A stretch of 5,973 nt of DNA from Variovorax sp. (GCA_028292145.1 JAQGMX010000192.1:1-5973), one strand, 5' to 3'. Shown: positions 1 through 5,874, counted from the stretch's first letter. Program-made: numbers and translations. Notes: generated by a model from the sequence alone, not told the origin.

Positions 1-558
1 AGGTGACTCGGACCAGATCGCGTCGCAGCCGGCAATGGTCGCTTCGACCAGCCTGCATTTGAGGTCGTAGCCGCTTGCGTTCATGCCGGCGGCGTACGGA
101 TGGATCAGATTCGTGGATGCGGCAGCCCATGAAAAGAACGAGATTTCGTTCATGGGCTGGAAGATGGGCGGCTGGTCGCCGATGTCCTTGAGCGCTCGGG
201 CCGTCTCGCCGCAGAAGCCGGCGAAGCGCGCGTTCATGCCGGGGCCGAAGAGATCGACGTCCGGTGGATGGCCGTAATGCTGGAAGGTCCAGATGACCTG
301 CAGGCCGTGCCGCTGTGCAAGGTTTGCCAGCCGCATGACGACGCCGAGGTCGAGTTTGCCGCTGGCATCGGTCGATGCACGCCAGCCGACGCTCTCGCGA
401 ATCGTCCGGATGCCGTAGCGCGCCAGCGCCGCATAGTCGGCATCGGCGCACAGCTCGTGACCATTGCTGCGCCGCATGTGCAGCGGCCGTCCAAAGCTGT
501 TGACATGGTCCGCGCCTTCATAGCCGCCCATCCAGAAGGATCTGAATAGCGGCTTCAT
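1..558 (-). CDS. Glycoside hydrolase-like TIM-barrel protein (clan GH-A type), C-terminus cut by window edge
   Basis: The first 186 codons of a gene that continues past base 1. The protein opens directly on the barrel, with FWMGGYEGADHVN at residues 8-20 and no signal peptide, so it is probably cytoplasmic. RTIRESVGWR (51-60) resembles an early barrel strand, WTFQHYG lies at 90-96, and FQPMNEISFFSW (133-144) carries an Asn-Glu pair (N137-E138) in the position of the acid/base Glu of clan GH-A enzymes. The nucleophile Glu would lie beyond the edge. Similar proteins, annotated loosely as beta-glucosidase or cellulase-family, are found near polysaccharide genes; that is recollection, not a search. 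The ATG at 558-556 overlaps the glf stop (557-555) as ATGA, so translation is probably coupled to glf. Only a weak purine-rich stretch (AAGAAAAG) precedes it. The substrate is unknown. It could process or bind a nascent galactofuranose-containing glycan, but this is inferred only from the operon. The reading frame is certain; the exact family is less so. Confidence 0.8.
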   Translation of the reverse strand, partial: MKPLFRSFWMGGYEGADHVNSFGRPLHMRRSNGHELCADADYAALARYGIRTIRESVGWRASTDASGKLDLGVVMRLANLAQRHGLQVIWTFQHYGHPPDVDLFGPGMNARFAGFCGETARALKDIGDQPPIFQPMNEISFFSWAAASTNLIHPYAAGMNASGYDLKCRLVEATIAGCDAIWSESP

Positions 559-1760
559 GCAGGCGCACCGCTTTTCTTCGCGATGCGATCGAAAAGCGCG
601 AGGCTCTGCGCGACCACCTGGTCCATGTTGTAGTACCGGTAGGTACCCAGCCGCCCGGTGAAGGTGACCTGCGGCGTCTGCTCCGCCAGCGCTTCGTAGC
701 GGCGATAGAGCAGGGCGTTCTCGGGCCTCGGGATCGGGTAGTACGGATCGCCTTCGTCAGTAGGAAACTCGCGCGTGATGCTGGTGCGCGGATGCGACTG
801 GCCTGTCAGGTACTTGTATTCCGTGATGCGCGTGAAAGGAACATCGAGCGACGGATAGTTGACGACCGCTGCCGCCTGAAAGCGTTCGCAGTCGTGACTG
901 CTGTGCTCGAACCGCAACGACCGGTAAGGCAATTTTCCGTAGCAGTATTCGAAGTATTCGTCGATCGGTCCCGAATAGATCAGATGGTCGAATGCGACGG
1001 CGTTCTTGACCTCCCGGAAGTCGGTGCGGGGCAGGAACGAGATGTTCGGATGGTCGATCAGGCGTTCGAACATGCGCGTGTAGCCTTCCTCGGGCATGTA
1101 CTGGTAGGTGTCCTGGAAATAACGGTCGTCGGTATCGGTGCGTGTCGGCACGCGGGCGGCGACGGACTTGTCGAGTTCGGAAGCGTCCATACCCCATTGC
1201 TTGCGGGTGTAGCCCTCGAAGAACTTCCGGTAGAGCTCCTTGCCGATTTGGCCGATCACGACGTCGCGCGACGTTTCCATGCGCGCGCTTGGACACGCGC
1301 GTGCTGCCAGGAAAGCCTCTGCGCCCGACGAATCCAGGTTCAGCCCGTACAGCGTGTTGAGCGTCGTCAGGTTGATCGGTATGGGTACCTGGCGACCGTC
1401 GACCTCGGCCAGAACGCGATGTTGGTACGGCCGCCAGGCGGTGAACCGGGAGAGGTAGTCGAACACCTTGCGTGAGTTGGTGTGAAAGATGTGTGGCCCG
1501 TAGCGATGCACCCGCACACCCGCTGCGTCGAGCATGTCGTAGGCATTGCCGCCGATGTGATCGCGCCGGTCGACGACCAGCACGCGGCGGTCCAGCTGGG
1601 TCGCCAGGCGCTCCGCCAGCACACAGCCGGCAAAGCCGCCGCCGACGATCAGGTAGTCGAATCTCGAGGGAGGCGTTGTCGCATGGGGACGTCGCCTCAT
1701 GGCTGCAGACATGGCCAGAGAGTCGCCGGCGCGTCCGACGACTGGAGGCTCTTTCGACAT
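555..1760 (-). CDS. glf: UDP-galactopyranose mutase
   Basis: Flavoenzyme of 401 residues that interconverts UDP-galactopyranose and UDP-galactofuranose in the cytoplasm, supplying galactofuranose for surface glycans. The FAD-binding N-terminus reads FDYLIVGGGFAG, with the glycine motif at 40-45, then VVDRRDHIGGNAYD (62-75), where D64 sits at the end of the second strand. Further family signatures are GPHIFHT (88-94), YTRKQWG (184-190, W189 on the mobile loop), AARVPTR (201-207) and RYYNMDQ (375-381) near the flavin end. By position, R203 and R311 match the two catalytic Arg known as R174 and R280 in the Klebsiella enzyme. I chose the ATG at 1760 because AGAAGGA (1767-1773) precedes it at good spacing. 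An in-frame GTG at 1820 adds 20 residues but has no visible ribosome site. The protein is about 35 residues longer than E. coli Glf (367) because of a basic, low-complexity N-terminal extension, so a start at a later Met (residue 17 or 21) is possible. It is first in a unit with the hydrolase-like gene. Confidence 0.96.
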   Translation of the reverse strand: MSKEPPVVGRAGDSLAMSAAMRRRPHATTPPSRFDYLIVGGGFAGCVLAERLATQLDRRVLVVDRRDHIGGNAYDMLDAAGVRVHRYGPHIFHTNSRKVFDYLSRFTAWRPYQHRVLAEVDGRQVPIPINLTTLNTLYGLNLDSSGAEAFLAARACPSARMETSRDVVIGQIGKELYRKFFEGYTRKQWGMDASELDKSVAARVPTRTDTDDRYFQDTYQYMPEEGYTRMFERLIDHPNISFLPRTDFREVKNAVAFDHLIYSGPIDEYFEYCYGKLPYRSLRFEHSSHDCERFQAAAVVNYPSLDVPFTRITEYKYLTGQSHPRTSITREFPTDEGDPYYPIPRPENALLYRRYEALAEQTPQVTFTGRLGTYRYYNMDQVVAQSLALFDRIAKKSGAPA

Positions 1761-1766
1761 GTCGTT

Positions 1767-1773
1767 TCCTTCT
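1767..1773 (-). promoter_or_regulatory. Ribosome binding site deciding the glf start
   Basis: AGAAGGA on the minus strand ends six bases before the ATG at 1760. It is the only good Shine-Dalgarno match near the possible glf starts and supports the ATG over the upstream GTG at 1820. Confidence 0.7.
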
Positions 1774-1913
1774 GTGGTGCATACGGGCAAATCGCACCGC
1801 GCTTCGATGGGGCAAACCACATGCCGCGCCGACAGTCACCCGATCTTCGCCCGACACCCACTCCACGCTGCCTCTGATCGTGCGTCGCCGGTGCGGTCCA
1901 TCGGAAGAATTTG

Positions 1914-1928
1914 CGGCAGGTGTTGCCG
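1914..1928. repeat. Inverted repeat in the glf / catalase divergent intergenic region
   Basis: CGGCA, five spacer bases, TGCCG: a perfect 5+5 dyad in the 272-bp gap between the divergent glf and catalase genes. Just upstream (1903-1912) lies GGAAGAATTT. It could be a regulator site, or chance in GC-rich DNA. I found no convincing sigma-70 promoter hexamers for either gene in this gap; a TATGAA at 2003-2008 has no matching -35. The rest of 1774-2020 shows no open frame with coding character. Confidence 0.25.
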
Positions 1929-2020
1929 GCCCGCCAGGCGAACAAGTGCGAAAGCAGCGGCACGCGGTTTGCCGAACAGTGGTGCGGCCGTTGGTCGCCA
2001 GGTATGAATTTCAACCACTC

Positions 2021-2026
2021 AAAGGA
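2021..2026 (+). promoter_or_regulatory. Ribosome binding site of the manganese catalase
   Basis: AAAGGA lies six bases before the ATG at 2033. It separates the true start from the open frame that runs in from upstream across the glf 5' end, which shows no protein-family resemblance. Confidence 0.75.
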
Positions 2027-2032
2027 CTACCC

Positions 2033-2917
2033 ATGTTTTCGCATAACAAGCGTCTGCAATACACGGTGCGCGTGAACGGCAGCAACCCAGGTCTTGCCAA
2101 CCTGCTACTCGAACAATTCGGCGGGCCGCAGGGTGAGCTTGCCGCAGCGATGCGTTATTTCACCCAGGCTGTGGGCGAGGACGATCCCGGCCGTAAGGAC
2201 ATGCTTCTCGACATCGCGACTGAAGAGCTCAGCCACCTCGAAGTCATCGGCACCATCGTCGGCATGCTGAACAAGGGCGCCAAAGGCCGCTTGGCGGAAG
2301 GTGTGGAGAAGGAGGCCGATCTCTATCGCGCGATCAATGGCGCCGGCAACGACAGCCACGTCACGCAGGTTCTTTATGGCGGCGGTCCCGCGCTGGTGAG
2401 TTCGGCAGGCGTTCCGTGGACAGCGGCGTATATCGACACCATTGGCGAACCCACGGCCGATTTGCGGTCGAACATCGCGGCGGAGTCGCGCGCGAAGATC
2501 GTCTATGAACGACTGATCAATCTCACCGACGACCCGGGTGTGAAGGAAGCCCTGGGCTTTCTCATGACGCGCGAGATCGCGCACCAGAAGTCGTTCGAGA
2601 AGGCTCTGTATTCGATCGAACCGAACTTCCCGCCCGGCAAGCTTCCGGGAGATCCTCGCTTCACGAGCGTCTACTTCAACATGTCCAGCGGCGATGGGGA
2701 CATGAGCGGTTCGTGGAACCAGGGTGAGAACTGGACCGTTGTCGAAGCTGCCGACGCGGCGGCTGTCGATGGCGGCTCCGGGTTCGCGTCGGTGAAAACG
2801 ACGGAAACCGAGATGGACACGTTGATGGCTATGGCGACCCGCACCCAGTCGGACCCCTCGGCCGATCCGCTCACCGGTGCGGAACTGGGAACGGCCGACA
2901 AGAAAGTTGTGCCTTAA
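2033..2917 (+). CDS. Manganese-containing (non-heme) catalase
   Basis: Protein of 294 residues that disproportionates hydrogen peroxide to water and oxygen at a dimanganese centre; no signal peptide, so cytoplasmic. The ferritin-like four-helix fold carries the ligands in the usual order: E35 in QGELAAAMRYFTQ, E65 and H68 in TEELSHLE, E151 in NIAAESRA and H184 in TREIAHQKSFEKAL. Spacing closely matches the Lactiplantibacillus plantarum enzyme (Glu35, Glu66, His69, Glu148, His181). VLYGGGPALVSSAGVPW (113-129) precedes the second helix pair and is typical of the family. NFPPGKLPGDPRFTSVYFNMS (about 199-219) opens the C-terminal arm, which continues as a Ser/Gly/Asp/Thr-rich tail. Length is within the family range. 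The ATG at 2033 follows AAAGGA. The gene is transcribed alone: glf upstream is divergent, and the mini-DHp gene downstream is convergent after a 21-bp gap. It probably serves stress or stationary-phase peroxide defence, but the sequence shows no recognisable regulator site. Confidence 0.96.
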   Translation: MFSHNKRLQYTVRVNGSNPGLANLLLEQFGGPQGELAAAMRYFTQAVGEDDPGRKDMLLDIATEELSHLEVIGTIVGMLNKGAKGRLAEGVEKEADLYRAINGAGNDSHVTQVLYGGGPALVSSAGVPWTAAYIDTIGEPTADLRSNIAAESRAKIVYERLINLTDDPGVKEALGFLMTREIAHQKSFEKALYSIEPNFPPGKLPGDPRFTSVYFNMSSGDGDMSGSWNQGENWTVVEAADAAAVDGGSGFASVKTTETEMDTLMAMATRTQSDPSADPLTGAELGTADKKVVP

Positions 2918-2934
2918 GCCAATCTGGTTTGCTT
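2916..2934. terminator. Weak hairpin between convergent genes, possible terminator
   Basis: AAGC (2916-2919) pairs with GCTT (2931-2934), with an inner AA/TT pair after one mismatch, starting within the catalase stop codon. No T-run follows on either strand, so intrinsic termination is doubtful. The gap between the convergent stop codons is only 21 bp. Confidence 0.2.
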
Positions 2935-2950
2935 CTGCTCAGTGTGCAGA
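2934..2950. terminator. Second weak hairpin spanning the 3' end of the mini-DHp gene
   Basis: TCTGC (2934-2938) pairs with GCAGA (2946-2950) around a seven-base loop that contains the mini-DHp stop codon. It overlaps the 2916-2934 dyad by one base. There is no T-tract, so a role as bidirectional terminator is only possible. Confidence 0.2.
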
Positions 2951-3163
2951 CAGCGCCATTTCTTCGGCTAAGGAGCGCAGGGACTCGGCAAGCGTCGTCA
3001 GCTTGTCGACTTGGCGTTCAAGAATGCGCAGCGCTTCCAGATCACTTTCGTCGAAATCGGCGTTGCCCGCACGCAGCAGATCGAGCGCCGTGGCAATGGT
3101 GCCGATCGGCGTGCGGAAGTCGTGGTTCAGGCGCTGCGCACGTTCTGCAAATTCTTTGAACAT
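2939..3163 (-). CDS. Stand-alone histidine-kinase DHp (HisKA-like) mini-protein
   Basis: A 74-residue protein made up almost entirely of one helical hairpin resembling the dimerisation and phosphoacceptor domain of sensor kinases. Helix 1 carries the H-box LNHDFRTPIGTI (12-23) with H14 as the probable phosphoacceptor (compare HDLRTP/HELRTP). A short turn rich in Asp/Glu (33-41) leads to helix 2, LRILERQVDKLTTLAESL (44-61), whose heptad-like Leu/Val spacing suits a four-helix dimer. There is no sensor, membrane or HATPase domain: the frame stops at 2939 and the catalase lies beyond on the other strand. The ATG at 3163 has AGGA (3171-3174) seven bases upstream. A GTG at 3244, overlapping the DUF3750 stop as GTGA, would add 27 Gly/Pro/Ala-rich residues, but those codons have a low G/C share at third positions (about 11 of 27), unlike the body, so I favour ATG. 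It probably shares a transcript with DUF3750. Whether it is phosphorylated in trans, or acts as a dimer partner or inhibitor, cannot be told from sequence. Confidence 0.78.
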   Translation of the reverse strand: MFKEFAERAQRLNHDFRTPIGTIATALDLLRAGNADFDESDLEALRILERQVDKLTTLAESLRSLAEEMALSAH

Positions 3164-3170
3164 TTTCAAA

Positions 3171-3174
3171 TCCT
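3171..3174 (-). promoter_or_regulatory. Ribosome binding site favouring the short start of the mini-DHp gene
   Basis: AGGA on the minus strand, seven bases before the ATG at 3163. The competing GTG at 3244 has only a distant AGG, more than ten bases upstream. Confidence 0.5.
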
Positions 3175-3240
3175 GTGTGGGTTTCGGTTCGGCAGGATGC
3201 CCAAGTGTTGCAGGTGGCTTGCCCGCACCCGCTCCAGATG

Positions 3241-4032
3241 TCACGGCAGCCGGCCGAAACCTGGTAGCCGCAAGGCCAGATCGTCTACGTCCACACCGAA
3301 GCCCAGGCCCAACAGGTTCAGTTCCAAGCCCTCGTCGCGTGCCACCGTCACCCCCGCCAGCCCCAACAGCGAAAACTGCCAGCCGGTGCCGCTTGGCGCA
3401 TGGCCGATGAAGGTCGTCGGGCCGAGATAGTCCTTGCCGATGGCCGTGGGTGGCAGGTCCAATCGCAGCGCAGGCACCTGCCGGGCTACCCAGGCGACGA
3501 AGGTGTTGCTGTTGGGGCCGGGCCAAAGGCGGTACGACGCGCGCCAGGGATACGCCGCCACGGCTGATTCGATCTGCTCGATCATGGCTTCAGCCTCGGC
3601 GCCTCTGTGGTCCGCAAGCAATTGCGGGTAGGCGCCAAACCAAAGCAGGTCCGGCGCGGCCACTTCGTTGGTGACCATGGCATCTCCGCCGCTGCGGGCC
3701 CGCCAGCCGATGATGTGATAAGTCGTATAGAGCTCCGCACCGGCACGCTTGACCGCGATCCAGGGATGAATACCAAAGGCGCCGCGCCATCGCACGATCC
3801 GGGCGCCATAGACCTGCACCACTGCGCCGCGCTCGACCGAAGGGGCGGGCGCCTGCCCTGTGCTCTCCTGACTCGTCAAATACCATGGCGTGTCCAAATC
3901 CAGCTTGCCGGAAGCCAGCACACCGATGGGGCCGAGCATCAGCAACGCAAGGAGACCGAAGAAGCTCAGTGGCCAGCGCGCCCAGCGCGACACGCGTTTC
4001 TTTGGCGGAGGCAAAAATGGTGCGTCGGACAT
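3241..4032 (-). CDS. DUF3750 family protein, membrane-anchored
   Basis: Protein of 263 residues of unknown function. A basic N-terminus (KKR at 11-13, RWARW at 16-20) is followed by one hydrophobic segment, about 21-41 (LSFFGLLALLMLGPIGVLA), without a lipobox Cys, so a signal anchor with the rest in the periplasm is likely. The conserved body matches what I recall of DUF3750: ERGAVVQVYGARIVRWRGAF (67-86), HPWIAVKRAG (89-98), HIIGWR (106-111), WFGAYPQLL (131-139), YRLWPGPNSNTFVAWVAR (167-184) and LDLPPTAIGKDYLG (191-204). The PGPNSNTF and PPTAIGKDY blocks are the strongest identifiers and may form the active or binding site; no activity is known to me. The C-terminus is rich in Gly and Leu. 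I chose the ATG at 4032; a TTG at 4161 would add 43 residues of non-coding character. No Shine-Dalgarno is visible before 4032. A CATACT (4044-4039, minus) six bases before the ATG could be a -10 giving a near-leaderless message, but this is speculative. The mini-DHp gene follows. Confidence 0.85.
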   Translation of the reverse strand: MSDAPFLPPPKKRVSRWARWPLSFFGLLALLMLGPIGVLASGKLDLDTPWYLTSQESTGQAPAPSVERGAVVQVYGARIVRWRGAFGIHPWIAVKRAGAELYTTYHIIGWRARSGGDAMVTNEVAAPDLLWFGAYPQLLADHRGAEAEAMIEQIESAVAAYPWRASYRLWPGPNSNTFVAWVARQVPALRLDLPPTAIGKDYLGPTTFIGHAPSGTGWQFSLLGLAGVTVARDEGLELNLLGLGFGVDVDDLALRLPGFGRLP

Positions 4033-4143
4033 CACGTCAGTATGCCGGTTGAAACATTCAGGCGCGGACCCTGTGGAAAAGCGGCTGCATGAGAAACTAG
4101 CGCTCCCTTCCTGGTGCGGTCCGTCCGCTCGCCTTGCCCAGCT

Positions 4144-4158
4144 TTGCCTCCGCGGCAA
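4144..4158. repeat. Small inverted repeat just before the dusA ribosome site
   Basis: TTGCC (4144-4148) and GGCAA (4154-4158) form a perfect 5-bp dyad with a five-base spacer, ending one base before the AAGGA of dusA. It could be an RNA hairpin affecting initiation or an operator, or chance. The rest of the 139-bp divergent gap (4033-4171) shows only a TTGAAA at 4049-4054 with no good -10 partner. Confidence 0.25.
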
Positions 4159-4159
4159 C

Positions 4160-4164
4160 AAGGA
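4160..4164 (+). promoter_or_regulatory. Ribosome binding site supporting a TTG start for dusA
   Basis: AAGGA lies seven bases before the TTG at 4172. The next in-frame ATG (4208) falls inside the conserved APMMDW motif, so this site decides the start. Confidence 0.65.
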
Positions 4165-4171
4165 TAAGCTG

Positions 4172-5167
4172 TTGAATTCAAAAGAAAAATCGCTCTCAGT
4201 CGCCCCGATGATGGACTGGACGGACCGCCACTGCCGATTTCTCCACCGGCTGCTGTCGCGTCATGCGCTGCTCTACACGGAGATGGTCACGACCGGTGCG
4301 CTCGTCCACGGCGACGTGCCGCGTCATCTGCGTTTCAACGTTGAAGAGCACCCGATTGCGCTTCAGCTCGGCGGCAGCGAGCCAGCAGATCTGGCGCATT
4401 GCGCGAAGCTCGGCGAAGAGTGGGGCTACGACGAGATCAACCTGAACTGCGGTTGCCCGAGCGAGCGGGTGCAGCGCGGCGCTTTCGGCGCCTGCCTGAT
4501 GGCGGAGCCGGCCTTGGTGGCGGACGGCGTGAAGGCGATAGTCGACGTGGTGAGTGTGCCGGTCACGGTCAAGCACCGCATCGGCATCGACAAGGTCGAG
4601 AGCTACGATTTCGTGCGCGATTTCGTCGGGACGGTGAGCGAAGCGGGCTGCGGAACCTTCATCGTGCATGCGCGCAACGCGTGGTTGCAAGGGCTGTCGC
4701 CCAAGCAGAACCGCGAAGTGCCGCCGTTGCGCTACGCGCTGGTGCATCGCCTCAAGCACGACTTTCCGTCGCTGGCGCTCTCAGTCAACGGCGGCATCAC
4801 GCAGAACGCGCAGGTGCATGAGCATTTGCGGCTGCTCGACGGCGTCATGGTCGGGCGCGAGGCGTACCACAACCCGTGGTGGCTGGCCGAATGGGATGCG
4901 GAGTTCTTCGGCGCAGCGCCGAGCGAACTCACGCGGGAAGAAGTCGAGCGCCGGATGTGCGATTACATGGTGCGCGAGGCCGCGGAGTACGGCACGCCCT
5001 GGTCGAACATCGCGCGCCACATGCTCGGTTTGCGCAACGGCTTACCGGGCGCGCGCCGCTGGCGCCAGGTCTGGAGCGACCACAAGCTCAAGGGAATGGA
5101 CCCGCACGCCGTGATGGCATTGGCCCACGAGCCTGCGCATCATGCCCAGCAAGAGGAAGCGGTCTAG
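4172..5167 (+). CDS. dusA: tRNA-dihydrouridine synthase A (DusA type)
   Basis: FMN- and NADPH-dependent enzyme of 331 residues that reduces uridine to dihydrouridine in the tRNA D-loop; the DusA subgroup acts at positions 20/20a. The N-terminal TIM barrel begins with SVAPMMDWTDRHCR (9-22), the DusA signature, followed by LLYTEMVTTGALVHG (33-47). INLNCGCPSERVQRGAFGACLM (89-110) includes the catalytic Cys, C95 of the GCPS motif. VKHRIG (133-138) supplies K134, H135 and R136 near FMN and substrate uracil. HARNAWLQGLSPKQNREVPPL, typical of DusA, comes next, then SVNGGITQ and DGVMVGREAYHNPW for the flavin phosphate. The C-terminal helical tRNA-binding domain covers roughly the last 80 residues. 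The start is taken as TTG at 4172, behind AAGGA; the first ATG codons (4208, 4211) would remove the conserved SVAP. Length matches the family. The gene stands alone, divergent from DUF3750 and convergent with the GntR gene, whose stop codon it overlaps by four bases. Confidence 0.96.
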   Translation: MNSKEKSLSVAPMMDWTDRHCRFLHRLLSRHALLYTEMVTTGALVHGDVPRHLRFNVEEHPIALQLGGSEPADLAHCAKLGEEWGYDEINLNCGCPSERVQRGAFGACLMAEPALVADGVKAIVDVVSVPVTVKHRIGIDKVESYDFVRDFVGTVSEAGCGTFIVHARNAWLQGLSPKQNREVPPLRYALVHRLKHDFPSLALSVNGGITQNAQVHEHLRLLDGVMVGREAYHNPWWLAEWDAEFFGAAPSELTREEVERRMCDYMVREAAEYGTPWSNIARHMLGLRNGLPGARRWRQVWSDHKLKGMDPHAVMALAHEPAHHAQQEEAV

Positions 5168-5817
5168 CTTTCGACTGCCGCCTCGAGGCCGCTCTTGAAG
5201 TGGTCCTGCATCCGCGCCGTCGCCGCCTCGCTGTCGCGCGCAAGCAGAGCGGCCATGATCGCGCGATGCTCGGCGAGCGATTCGTCGATGCGGCCGGCCT
5301 TCAACAGCGAGTTGTGGCGGTTGAGCTTCATGACCTTGCGCAGATCGGCCACCATCTGGTCGCGCCAGCGGTTGTCGGCAATGGCGAGCAGCCGCATGTG
5401 AAAGCGTTCGTTGACAGCGAAAAAGTGCCCGCGGTCGACTTTGCCGGGCGCGGCAGCAGCTTCGAGTTCTTCCTGCAACGCTTGCAGTTCGCGAAGCTCG
5501 ACGTCGGTGGCGCACTGCGCGACCACGCCGGCTGCGTCGCTTTCGAGCAGCGAGAGCAGGTGATAGACATCGGTCAGATCCTTCTCCGACACCTCCGTCA
5601 CATAGGCGCCGCGCCGCACCTTCATCGTCACCAGTCCCTCGGCCGCCAGCACCTTGAGAGCTTCCCGCAACGGTGTCCGGCTAATGCCGTATTCCTCCGC
5701 CAGCTTCATCTCGTCGATCCAGCTTCCGGGCTCCAGCGCACGCTGGAAGATCCGCTGCCGAAGCAGCTCGGCCACCTCCTCGTAGAGGGCGCGAGGAGTG
5801 AGGGTGACAGCGGACAT
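5164..5817 (-). CDS. GntR family transcriptional regulator, FCD (FadR) subfamily
   Basis: Cytoplasmic DNA-binding protein of 217 residues. The N-terminal winged helix-turn-helix (about 8-75) has the GntR pattern: LRQRIFQRALEPGSWIDEMKLAEEYGISRTPLREAL (19-54), with recognition helix SRTPLREALKVLAAEGL, then the wing VRRGAYVTEVS (67-77). The C-terminal all-helical FCD ligand domain (about 80-213) has the four usual metal/ligand positions: N136 and H140 in NERFH, H184 in EHRAI and H206 in DHF. Family members bind carboxylic acids or related metabolites, often through a metal, and usually regulate an adjacent catabolic or transport operon; the effector here is unknown. The only possible start is the ATG at 5817, because an in-frame stop lies six codons upstream. 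GAGGT (5830-5834) is 12 bases away, rather far for a ribosome site. The gene is divergent from the gene starting at 5945, its probable target, and the AT-rich gap suggests autoregulation. Its stop shares CTAG with dusA. Confidence 0.93.
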   Translation of the reverse strand: MSAVTLTPRALYEEVAELLRQRIFQRALEPGSWIDEMKLAEEYGISRTPLREALKVLAAEGLVTMKVRRGAYVTEVSEKDLTDVYHLLSLLESDAAGVVAQCATDVELRELQALQEELEAAAAPGKVDRGHFFAVNERFHMRLLAIADNRWRDQMVADLRKVMKLNRHNSLLKAGRIDESLAEHRAIMAALLARDSEAATARMQDHFKSGLEAAVES

Positions 5818-5821
5818 GGTC

Positions 5822-5829
5822 GCGAATTT
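5822..5829. repeat. Octamer repeat copy 1 (GCGAATTT)
   Basis: GCGAATTT lies between the possible ribosome site and the ATG of the GntR gene. The same octamer recurs 99 bp away at 5921-5928 before the divergent gene. It may be a regulator half-site; chance is not excluded. Confidence 0.3.
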
Positions 5830-5844
5830 ACCTCAAAAATGGGA

Positions 5845-5874
5845 TTGAATTAATAATTACAGCCGGGTTAAACT
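5845..5874 (+). promoter_or_regulatory. Candidate sigma-70 promoter for the gene starting at 5945
   Basis: TTGAAT (5845-5850), an 18-base spacer and TAAACT (5869-5874), each matching four or more of six consensus positions, in the most AT-rich part of the window. It would give a leader of roughly 60 bases before the ATG at 5945. Confidence 0.4.

Noticed and set aside
757..1866. Long open frames overlapping glf (minus 757-1866 in another frame; plus 792-1475)
   Set aside because: They are Arg/His-rich or low-information translations produced by GC-rich codon bias over the well-supported glf gene, with no family motif.
1903..1923. GGAAG...GTT as an EcfG-type promoter
   Set aside because: The spacing between the two parts is about 14 bases rather than the usual 16-17, and the CGTT element is not present; only the GGAA-like part is kept as a weak observation.
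1472..2032. Upstream in-frame extension of the catalase frame
   Set aside because: It runs antisense to the glf 5' end, is Arg/Ser/Pro-rich without family resemblance, and the ATG at 2033 has a good ribosome site and aligns with catalase N-termini.
2105..2584. Minus-strand open frame antisense to the catalase
   Set aside because: It is a mirror of a strongly coding gene with all metal ligands; no motif or ribosome site supports it.
3164..3526. Extension of the mini-DHp frame up to 3526 into the DUF3750 gene
   Set aside because: The added residues overlap conserved DUF3750 coding sequence in another frame and look like a shadow translation.
4049..4077. TTGAAA followed at 17 bases by TGTGGA as a dusA promoter
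   Set aside because: The -10 matches only three of six positions, too weak to list as a promoter.
4876..5853. Plus-strand open frame of 325 codons across the dusA end and GntR gene
   Set aside because: It overlaps two recognised genes, one antisense, and shows no family motif.
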